Source of the DNA: Zea mays
Taxonomy: Eukaryota > Streptophyta > Magnoliopsida > Poales > Poaceae
DNA length: 64,000 nucleotides
NCBI RefSeq assembly: GCF_902167145.1
Contig: NC_050101.1
Location: forward strand, 110,203,789 to 110,267,788
Reading direction: 5' to 3'
Shown: in pieces, positions 56,387 through 64,000 of the stretch
Layout: every line of letters starts with the position of its first letter
How positions within the stretch are numbered: the stretch's first letter is position 1
Made by a program: the position numbers and the translations under genes
Notes under the pieces: generated by a model
Seen by the model: the letters and a program-made list of their open reading frames with translations, nothing else
Told to the model about the DNA's origin: nothing
The model's database searches: none

Positions 56387-56885
56387 TGTCGGGGACCATA
56401 ATTAGGGGTACCCCCAAGACTCCTAATCTCAGCTGGTAACCCCCATCAGCATAAAGCTAAAAAGGCCTGATGGGTGCGATTAAGTCAAGGCTCGGTCCAC
56501 TCAAGGGACACGATCTCGCCTCGCCCGAGCCCAGCCTCAGGCAAGGGCAGCCGACCCCGGAGGATTCACGTCTCGCTCGAGGACCCCCTCAAGAGACGGA
56601 CACACCTTCGGCTCGCCCGAGGCCCAGTCTTCGCCGAGAAGCAACCTTGGCCAGATCGCCACGCCAACCGACCGTATCGCAGGAGCATTTAATGCAAGGA
56701 TGGCCTGACACCTTATCCTGACGCACGCCCTTCAGTTGACAGAGCCGAAGTGACCGCAGTCAATTCGCCGCTCCACTGACCGGCCTGACAAGAAGACAGC
56801 GCCGCCTGCGTCGCTCCGACTGCTGTGCCACTCGACAGAGTGAGGCTGACAGCAGCCAAGTCCGGCCTCGGGCGCCATAGGAAAC

Positions 56886-57250
56886 TCCGCCTCGCCCGAC
56901 CCCAGGGCTCGGACTCGGGCTCGGCCCCGGAAGACGACGAACTCCGCCTCGCCCGACCCTAGGGCTCGGACTCGGGCTCGGCCCCGAAAGACGACAAACT
57001 CCGCCTCGCCCGACCCCAGGGCTCGGACTCAGGCTCGGCCCCGGAAGACGACGAACTCCGCCTCGCCCGACCCCAGGGCTCGGACTCGGGCTCGGCCCCG
57101 GAAGACGACGAACTCCGCCTCGCCCGACCCTAGGGCTCGGACTCAGGCTCGGCCCCGGAAGACGACGGACTCCGCCTCGCCCGACCCCAGGGCTCGGACC
57201 TAGCCTTGGCCTCGGACGACAGTCTCCGCCTCGCCCGACCCGGGGCTCGG
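56886..57250 (+). repeat. 57-bp tandem array in U3 of B (3' LTR)
   Basis: Six full units and a partial one, starting near 56886, 56943, 57000, 57057, 57114 and 57171. This is one full unit more than the 5' LTR. Confidence 0.85.
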
Positions 57251-57698
57251 ACTCGACCTCGACCTCGGAAGACAGACTCGACCTCGACCTCGGAGGAGCC
57301 TCCACCTCGCCCGACCTAGGGCTCGGACCGACCACGTCACAAGAGGGGCCATCATTACCCTACCCCTAGCTAGCTCAGGCTACGGGGAACAAGACCAGCG
57401 TCCCATCTGGCTCGCCCCGGCAAACAAATAATGATGGCGCCCCGCGTGCTCCATGACGACGACGGCTCTCATCCCCTTACGGAAGCAAGGAGACGTCAGC
57501 AAGGACTCGACAACCCCGACAGCTGTCCTTCCGCAAGGCTCCAGCGCTCCTCCGACGGCCACGACACCACATGAACAGGGTGCCAAGACCTCTCCGGCTG
57601 CCACGATGGCATGTACTTAGGGCACTAGCTCCTCTCTGCTAGAGACGTTAGCACACTGCTACACCCCCCATTGTACATCTGGGCCCTCTCCTTACGCC

Positions 57699-57705
57699 TA
57701 TAAAA
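57699..57705 (+). promoter_or_regulatory. TATA box in 3' LTR of B
   Basis: CGCCTATAAAAGGAAGG, as in the other LTRs of A and B. Confidence 0.72.
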
Positions 57706-57988
57706 GGAAGGACCAGTGCTCTCTTACGGAGGGTTGGCTGCGCGGGAGGACGCGACGGCGCGCGCAGGCCTCTCGCCCCCTCCCACGCGGACGCTTGTAA
57801 CCCCCTACTGCAAGCGCACCCAACCTGGGCGCGGGACAAACACGAAGGCCGCGGGTTTCCCCTTTGCGCCTGTCTCCCTGTTTCCCCCCTCTGTGCTCCG
57901 TCTCGCGCCGACCCATCTGGGCTGGGGCACGAGGCGACAATTTACTCGTCGGTCCAGGGACCCCCCGGGGTCGAACGCCGACACCAGC

Positions 57989-58234
57989 CGACCTATCTCC
58001 GCTCTGTTCCGATACGCGAGGCCCCTACGTGGGGAGGTCGGGTCACTGTTGCGATCATTACTCAAATTCATCGGGCCGTCTGGGCTTGCGTCGATCCAGT
58101 CTCGTGTCAATCCACTTCACTAGGCGTTCTTCCCCAAGCCCACGAAGGGATGACCTTGCGAATTATTGGGCCCACGGGCCTTTCGTGAGGTCTCTTATCC
58201 TTCTAGTGGACCCGGGGGATATCCGTCCCCCACA
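57989..58234 (-). repeat. 3' LTR of element F, right part
   Basis: Continues 18922-19301 after the insertion of B. Its right border is ATATCCGTCCCCCACA; on the minus strand the LTR therefore starts TGTGGGGGACGG, like TGTCGGGGACC of A and B. Confidence 0.75.
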
Positions 58235-58481
58235 AGCCCCCGATCTTTGGGTTGATTTTGAAATAACCGGCCCAAAGATCCAAGGTCCAGCTTGCAGTCT
58301 TTTAATTTTGATAAGGAATGACTCGAAAATAAGTCTATCGGGTCACTGCTCTTGAACTCTGAGTGACCCAGTAAAAGCGATCTTTTACTGTCTTCTTCCG
58401 CTATTACTCTTCAAAACTCGGTGTTCTGTCTTGAGTTTATGCTTTGGAGGTCAGCATTTTGATTTTTTAGGACTCGAATTT

Positions 58482-58565
58482 CATTGGGTGCACCGAAGGT
58501 CCACCCAATGGGTGTTGCCCCCGAGCTTCGAGTGGATTTTTGTAAATAATCCACTCGAAGGTCTT
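58482..58565 (-). other. Hairpin plus polypurine-like module of F, copy 1
   Basis: Plus strand: inverted repeat CATTGGGTG (58482-58490) / CACCCAATG (58502-58510), then GCCCCCGAG, then a perfect 13-bp inverted repeat CTTCGAGTGGATT (58526-58538) / AATCCACTCGAAG (58548-58560). Read on the minus strand it is hairpin, CTCGGGGGC, second hairpin, the layout seen in A at 15320. Confidence 0.7.
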
Positions 58566-58687
58566 CATTTTAAGTCTTCTCAAAAATCACTTTTATCTTC
58601 CATTTGTGCTTTTTTCAGAAGTCAGCCTTGTCTTAGTTTCGCCTTATGCTTTAGAAGCTAGCATTCTGCCTCTTGGGGTAGATGATT

Positions 58688-58772
58688 CATTGGGTGCACC
58701 AAAGGTGCACCCAATGGGTGTAGCCCCCGAGCTTTGAGTGGATTTTTGAAAATAATCCGCTCGAAGGTCTTC
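58688..58772 (-). other. Hairpin plus polypurine-like module of F, copy 2
   Basis: Same module: CATTGGGTGCACC (58688-58700) / GGTGCACCCAATG (58704-58716), a 13-bp perfect inverted repeat with a 3-base loop, then TAGCCCCCGAGC, then CTTTGAGTGGATT / AATCCGCTCGAAG with two mismatches. Confidence 0.7.
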
Positions 58773-59399
58773 ATCTCATGCTGTTTTTTCAGAAATCATC
58801 ATTTCCTTTTGTCGAATGCTTTAGAGATCAGTATTATATCATCAACATTATGCTTTAGAGGTCAGCATTCATTTTTGTCTTCAAAATCGAGCACATGATC
58901 TATCCATGTCTTGCTAGGTCTTGCAATTTATTTGATCTACGACTGATTGGACGTTCGGTAGATGGCCTTTGGCTAGTCTTCATATCACTTTATGCTTCAA
59001 TGCTTCTATCGATTAGACTTGTACCTCATCAGCTATATTTGTCTTTCCTCTGATCTCTGTTGATATCTTCCTTCTGTCTTGAGGTATTCATTGCGTATAT
59101 TGTATGGATGTGACTGCTTGGGAAAATCTATTGAAAATTCCTGGATGTCCCCCCCAATGGGTGTAGGCAAGGGACGGCTTGGTGCACTGAGCGTTTAGCA
59201 AACTGCTTCTGAGTAGTAACTTGATGTGACCACGGGTGTAATCATATCGCCCGAGCAGTTGACTGGAGTCCCAATGGGTGTCGTGTTACGTGGAACGGCG
59301 CCAGTCGCCTAACGTGTTTCCAGACTGTTTGAATTGCATATTGAATTTTTGCGACTGTTCAGTGGCCGTGGTAGGAGGTGAGCGGTTGCCTTCTTCTTC

Positions 59400-59408
59400 T
59401 ATAAATAG
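59400..59408 (+). promoter_or_regulatory. TATA box upstream of the ORF at 59487
   Basis: TTCTTCTATAAATAGCGTGC is a strong plant TATA box 87 bp before the ATG. A pyrimidine-rich leader (CTCTCTTCACTTCCCTTCT) lies between them, as in many plant pol II genes. Confidence 0.6.
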
Positions 59409-59486
59409 CGTGCTTGCTTCTCTGGCATCTTCACATCTCTTACCGCCGGTTGTTGCTTACTCTCTTCACTTCCCTTCTATTCCACC

Positions 59487-59906
59487 ATGGGCAAGAGCAA
59501 GAAAGGTGGGAGCTCTTCACACCATTCCGGCGATAAGCGGAAACGTGAGCCGAATCCTCCCTCGGAGGACTTCGGCGACTCGGAGTACTCGGAGGAGGAG
59601 TTCTCTGAGTCAGAGGGTTCGCTGGTCCCTGCCTCTCCCCCAGCGTCGTCTGATGATTCAGACGACTCCCAGGGGATCGCCGCAGAGGTATGGACCTACA
59701 TCCGGGCCGTCGAGCGTGCCAGGCTCGAGGGCTCGGATGAGTCGGGGGGCTCCTCGGACGAGGAGGACTCCTCGGACTCGTCAGAGGAGGGCGGCGGTGA
59801 TGGCGATGGCGAGGGCTACGGCGGCGGCGATGGCAACGGCGACGGCGGTGGCGGCAAGGGTGGCAGCGGCGACGGCAGCAAGGACAGCAACAAGGCCAGT
59901 GGCTAG
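59487..59906 (+). CDS. Antisense ORF in F: basic-acidic, Gly-rich hypothetical protein
   Basis: 139 codons, intact, starting in an ideal context (CCACCATGG). The N-terminus is basic with KSKKGG and DKRKRE, a possible nuclear localisation signal. The middle is strongly acidic (EDFGDSEYSEEEFSESEG) with one ordered-looking stretch (AAEVWTYIRAVERARLEG). The C-terminus is a Gly/Asp repeat (GDGNGDGGGGKGGSGDG). A TATA box lies 87 bp upstream, and an AT-rich tail with AATAATG and TAGTAG strings follows, plausible as a plant 3' end. I recognise no family. It may be a gene carried by F on the opposite strand, or a captured host fragment; low complexity makes homology hard to judge. Confidence 0.5.
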   Translation: MGKSKKGGSSSHHSGDKRKREPNPPSEDFGDSEYSEEEFSESEGSLVPASPPASSDDSDDSQGIAAEVWTYIRAVERARLEGSDESGGSSDEEDSSDSSEEGGGDGDGEGYGGGDGNGDGGGGKGGSGDGSKDSNKASG

Positions 59907-60282
59907 GCGCCACTAGTTTTAAATGTTAGTATAGATTAGTAGTAGAAGTAGTATTAGTGAAATAATGTAGTAATAGTTAGTAGTATAGTGTAGTGAAATG
60001 TAATGTAGTAGTGTAGGGTATTGAACAATGGGGAGAAAACTGACTCATAATGAGTTGGTTTTTTAAGTTTGGTAATGCTTCCCTTTTATAATGAAGAAGA
60101 TGTCACCCCATTCTGTGTGCATTTCTTTGCATTCCCGTCGCTTCTCTTCCCGTTGATCGTGCTTACTCTTAATGTAGCCGTTGTTCTGAGATGTAATGCT
60201 TGAGTAACGACATAGAATCATCGGGTCGCATTTTAGATTTGCCTGCATATTCATAGAGGAAAGACAACTGAGTTACTATCAG

Positions 60283-60745
60283 TATTTTCAGAGGTGATGA
60301 CCGAGTGGTTTTCCTTTTTTGCGACGTTGGCGTTTTAGAGGTAACAGCCGAGTCATTTTGAGTCGCATCGTTGCTTTAGGAATAACGGACGAGTGATTAA
60401 TGGTGATGTCGGTGTTTTAGAAACAACAGTCGAGTGGTAATGGGCCATGCCGGTGTTTTTAGAAATAACGACCGAACGGTTACTAGTGACGTCGGCGTTT
60501 TAGAGGTAACAGCCGAGTGATAACAGGTCATGTCAGTCGCTTTGGAAACAGCGGCCGAGTGAAGACTGGTAACGTCAGCGTTTTTAGAAATAACCGCTGA
60601 GTTATATTGGGCCGCGTCGGCCGTTTTGGAAATAACGACCGAGTGATGACGTGGCACGTCAGCATTTTAGAAATAACAACTAAGTGATGACATGGCACGC
60701 CGGTGTTTTAGAAATAACAACCGAGTGATGACTGGGCACTTTTTT
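60283..60745 (+). repeat. Degenerate tandem array of about 55-62 bp units in F
   Basis: Eight or so units, each like GTCGGCGTTTTAGAAATAAC followed by ARCCGAGTGATNACNGG. Units differ by 10-25 percent by eye. The array ends about 150 bp before the next ORF and may be part of its upstream region. Confidence 0.78.
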
Positions 60746-60893
60746 AGAAGTGGCATCTGGCCCGGGAAAACCCCATTTGTATTGCATCGTCGCATGCCTC
60801 TGCGTTCTGAGCCCTAGTCTTGCTTTTCTGCATCCAGGCCTTCTCTGCTTTCTTGCGATCTCGCTTCCGCCTAGCTCGCGCAGCAAGATTGAG

Positions 60894-62214
60894 ATGGCGC
60901 CCAAGCGGAAGAATCAGGGCTCATCTGTCGTGTCCATTCCTCCCCTCGATCCCAATAGCCAGTTGCCTTTCACAGGTAACCACATGTCTGTTGTTTTTGA
61001 GTCCGACCTTCTTCACCTCGTCTCCGTCGGAGTTCTTCCTCCGAAGGAACTTTGTTCTTGGCGGATCTTCCGTGGGGTCACTGTCCCGATGGAGGACACC
61101 CACGAGTCCGTTATCTATATTCCCTTTCTCACCCGCAGCCTTGCTCTTCCTATTTCTCCTTTCTTCCGCGGTCTCTTTGATTTCTATCATTTGAATCTGA
61201 CCCATCTGAATCCCAATTCTATTCTGCAAGTTTTCGTTTTTGTTCATCTATGTGAGGCCTACCTTGGTATTTTGCCACATTTTGGCTTGTGGAAATACTT
61301 GTATCACTATCGGCCTGGGATGGCAGGAGGGCAGCACCAGCTCGTGGGGGGTGCAAGTTTGGAGATGCGCCATGGGAGGAAGACCGAGTACCTCGACATT
61401 CCACTCAAGGACATCATCAAAGGCTGGCGCCTGGAATGGTTTATCGTGGAGAATCACGGGAATTCCCTCCCCCTCGGTCAGGGAGACAGCCTGATGTTCG
61501 CGCTCCCAGTTGGACTGAATCCCTCACGGACTTGGAGATAGCTGAGGCTAGGGTTCTGCTTGCAAAGGTTGGCTTGTTGAGGGAGAAGGGTCTGACTACC
61601 GAGGCTGTGGTCGCCGATTTTGTTTTTAAGAACATTTAGTCACTGAAGGACAGAGCGTACTCAGCTTACTTATATCGTGGCGTTACTGAATCGACCCGGG
61701 TTACCAATAGAAGGATTCCCGCTGTGGACCTAGTAAGCCGGCTTGAGATGATCCTTAGAGGCAAGGTGCCGAATGTTGGTGCTCCTGTTGCGTATTCAGC
61801 CAGGAATCTGCCTCCTCCCAAGACGTTCATCAGTTTGTGTCGAATCCTCCTACTGGGGATAGTGGTTTGGGCCTTAGAGTGTGGCCCTCTCCCGAGGAGG
61901 TTGAGGCTTTGGTTGCTTCGCTTGGTGGAATCCCCAATGACGAGAGGCAGGTTCACTTTGAGATGCCTACTAGCCCGAGCGACGCAGAAATAAGTGCCAT
62001 GCTGGATATGTTGGCTGAGGATTCCTCTGACTCGGCTCCTGCTAAGACGCTAGCTGTAGCACTCATCCCAAAGTCTGGAAAAACATTGGACATTTAGAGA
62101 CCTGATACTACTTGCCCAAAACGTCTCCACCAAGCTAGTCATCCAACTTCTCCTGCTGAAGGGAAGAAGAAGAAGAAAAAGAGATGGCTTCGGCGAGTGT
62201 CATCCTTGAATCAG
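60894..62214 (+). pseudogene. Antisense transposon gene of F (PF04195-like), broken
   Basis: ATG at 60894 (MAPKRKNQGSSVVSIPPLDP). The first 216 codons are open and carry the same plant 'putative gypsy type transposon' domain as the antisense gene of B: RSLALPISPFFRGLFDFYHL, LTHLNPNSILQVFVFVHLCE, YLGILPHFGLWKYLY and GWRLEWFIVEN. The frame shifts near 61500, meets TAG at 61637, shifts again near 61835 and meets TAG at 62095; a Lys-rich stretch (EGKKKKKKR) follows. LTR H cuts it at 62214. Function unknown; in other grass elements similar proteins continue into a long coiled coil. Confidence 0.65.
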
Positions 62215-64000
62215 TGTCACACCCGGATTTCGGGGCACCAAGACCTGGGCGCGAACAATCACCAGGTGTGCTGGGACCAAGTCTCACACATATGATGAAT
62301 TATGGCACATGATCGAATGTCACATCTTTACTACATAACAGGAGTTCTATACAAAATAAATAAATAATTACATTATAAGGAGACAACGGTCCAGCAACCC
62401 GAAGTTGACTGGGAGACAACGGCCTAGACCTCTCACGAACTCGCCACAGCATCCTCCATGCGCCTCATCCTGTGGTACCTGTTCTTGACCTGTGGGGGGT
62501 GTGAGACAGCAAGAGTGAGCTCACATACGTTCATCGCTCAACAAGTTGTGGGGAATAATGTGCATGAACTCGCCAAAGGTGGGAGCTCATGTGAAGTGTA
62601 AGGCTTACCAAAGAGGATGGTTAGAGCTGAGCATTGCTTTTAAAGTTGGTCAAAATTTTATTAGCAATTACTAAGTATAAGTAAATACCAACCCAATTAA
62701 GTAGTAGAACAAAAGTAACAACCTCACCTGCGATGCAATGCACATGACAAATTTAGTTTAGGTTCCATAATTTAATCATGTGAGTGTCCGAGCTGCTCAT
62801 GACCGTGAGCACGGCTAGTATACCAGTTTTACACTCTGCAGAGGTTGCGCATCTTTACCCACAAGTCATGTTACCCATCTGCCAAGGGATCGCGACTTCC
62901 CATACACCTCTACCGAGGAGGCGAGGCAGGGTAACACTACGAGGCCTTTACAAAGTTCCACTAGCTTCAGAAAACCCGCTATAGTTTATAGGAAGCTACA
63001 ATGCAGGGTTCTTGCCTGACCGCCATCGCAGCAAAATCAACCAAGGACCTCCCTACACTGACCACTCCCCTACTGCCCTTGCCCCTTTCGGGTAAGGTAG
63101 TCCTCCACTAGCTTTCCTAATTAGTCAGCCAAGGGCGTCCATAAACCCTTGTGGTAGCACTGTTTTCCCGGGTGGTTCTCCATGTTCCAATTAACATAAT
63201 GATCTTATCATGAATAATAAATAATAACTGATAATAAAAGATAATCATAAATAATGTATCTTCATACCCAAAACCACATAAAGCATTAGCAAGTACTACC
63301 CAAAAAGTTCAGTGGTAAACAAGGTATAAAGATAGACAAACTAGGGTAACCTATTGGGTCCCATCAAAATTAACATATGCAGATCATTATGATTAATCAG
63401 AACATGGCTGGGTAAAAAGAAGTGATCAAGGGCACAACTTGCCTGGGACTTGAGATTCCAGGTACCAGGATGATCTTCAGATGACTCACGACCTCACTGC
63501 TAGTCGTAGCAATACAAACAGACATGATATAGACAAAATTAACATCACACCAAACATAAGAACATACTGCATAATAATGATCTATGCGAAGCTACGAGAT
63601 CGTGGGCTCGGGAATCACTACAATCGGAGTCATGGTCATCAAGTTATGAGGTGACTAAATGATTAACACTAGGTTCCATGTTTATTTTATAATTCCAGAG
63701 AAAAGATAACCTAAAATAGTAATTAATTCAACTTTAATCTAAATTATAAATTGACCAAATATTTTAGTAGATTATAATGATAAGTATATTAACAAGACTA
63801 AGCAACATAAATAAAGACCTAATTACAAAAGAATAAGACATGGTCTAATCAATATTGTTACTGCGTAGTAAATATTTATACGAGACTAACGCAACTTGAA
63901 CGGATCAAATCGGAGTTAAACCGAATTAGTTATGATTTTCCGAAGGTTTTATGTGTTTGATATGAGATTAATTGGGAGATCAATTTTATTATTGTTTTCA
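62215..64000 (-). mobile_element. LTR H (gypsy, Tekay-like layout), cut by the window edge
   Basis: Starts TGTCACACCCGGATTTCGGG at 62215. Its order of segments resembles the C and E LTRs read in the same direction, so minus orientation is likely. It is AT-rich with no coding frame of note; the longest open frame (62784-62984) looks accidental. The target duplication should be ATCAG (62210-62214), with its partner beyond the window. Confidence 0.6.

Larger units (their letters stand above)
19302..57983 (+). mobile_element. Element B: Tat-clade gypsy element, split by C
   Basis: Plus-strand element of the same family group as A: 5' LTR 19302-20835, primer-binding site 20838, gag-pol 20896-27366, spliced antisense gene 27829-31190, polypurine tract split at 32601, 3' LTR 56387-57983. 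Elements C and D occupy 32602-56375. Without them B is about 14.9 kb. LTR divergence of about 4 percent (sampled by eye) makes it the oldest element here for which both LTRs can be compared. Confidence 0.93.
56387..57983 (+). repeat. 3' LTR of B
   Basis: 1597 bp, TGTCGGGGACC to GAACGCCGACA, with six full 57-bp units (56886-57225) and a TATA box at 57699-57705. CCAGC follows at 57984. Confidence 0.95.
58235..62214 (-). mobile_element. Element F: 3' internal part of a minus-strand Tat element
   Basis: On the minus strand the bases before the LTR read GATCGGGGGCT, matching the polypurine tract of A and B (GCTCGGGGGCTAC). F therefore lies in minus orientation, and this is its region between pol and the 3' LTR. 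As in B, the region carries genes in antisense, here on the plus strand. The gag-pol should lie right of the window or be lost; it is cut at 62214 by LTR H. Confidence 0.72.

Noticed and set aside
59440..59913. Minus-strand frame opposite the ORF at 59487
   Set aside because: His/Arg/Pro-rich mirror of the Gly/Asp-rich and Ser/Glu-rich coding strand; no start context or TATA box on that strand.

Overview
The window is 64 kb of plant nuclear DNA made almost entirely of LTR retrotransposons nested inside one another. I see no convincing cellular gene, rRNA, tRNA or CRISPR array. A grass is indicated, most likely maize or a close relative: GC-rich Tat-clade Ty3/gypsy elements with a duplicated RNase H, 4.3-kb AT-rich Tekay-type LTRs, and a Ji/Opie-like Sirevirus with 1.3-kb LTRs are familiar from maize intergenic DNA. 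Family names come from memory and were not searched.

Layout, left to right. 1-4190: a minus-strand Tekay-like LTR (E) inserted in the 5' LTR of element A. 4191-17163: element A, a plus-strand Tat gypsy element with a decayed gag-pol. 17164-17207: the tip of the LTR (I) that A inserted into. 17211-17670: remnant of another transposon ORF. 17725-18919: a Sirevirus-like LTR (G). 18922-19301 continuing at 57989-58234: the LTR of a minus-strand Tat element (F). It is split by element B, 19302-57983 (plus strand, target duplication CCAGC on both sides). B is a relative of A with a decayed gag-pol and a spliced antisense gene. B is itself split at its polypurine tract by C, 32602-56375 (minus strand, Tekay-like chromovirus, duplication TCGGG/TTGGG). 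The 5' LTR of C is split by D, 45993-54969 (minus strand, Sirevirus, duplication AAAAG on both sides). 58235-62214 is the 3' internal part of F, carrying plus-strand (antisense) genes. 62215-64000 is another LTR (H) inserted in F.

The order of events read from the nesting is F, then B, then C, then D. LTR divergence counted by eye agrees: B about 4 percent, C about 1-2 percent, D about 0.6 percent. A is about 2 percent over the 752 bp that can be compared.

Each full element has LTRs, primer-binding site, gag, protease, reverse transcriptase, RNase H, integrase and polypurine tract in an order that fits its clade, but none has an intact coding region here. In A and B most premature stops can be read as C-to-T changes by comparing the two copies. 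The least ordinary parts are the antisense genes of the Tat elements, a repeated hairpin plus polypurine module next to their 3' LTRs, palindrome arrays upstream of the Sirevirus TATA box, a small conserved reading frame inside the Tekay-like LTRs, and an extra ORF upstream of gag in C.
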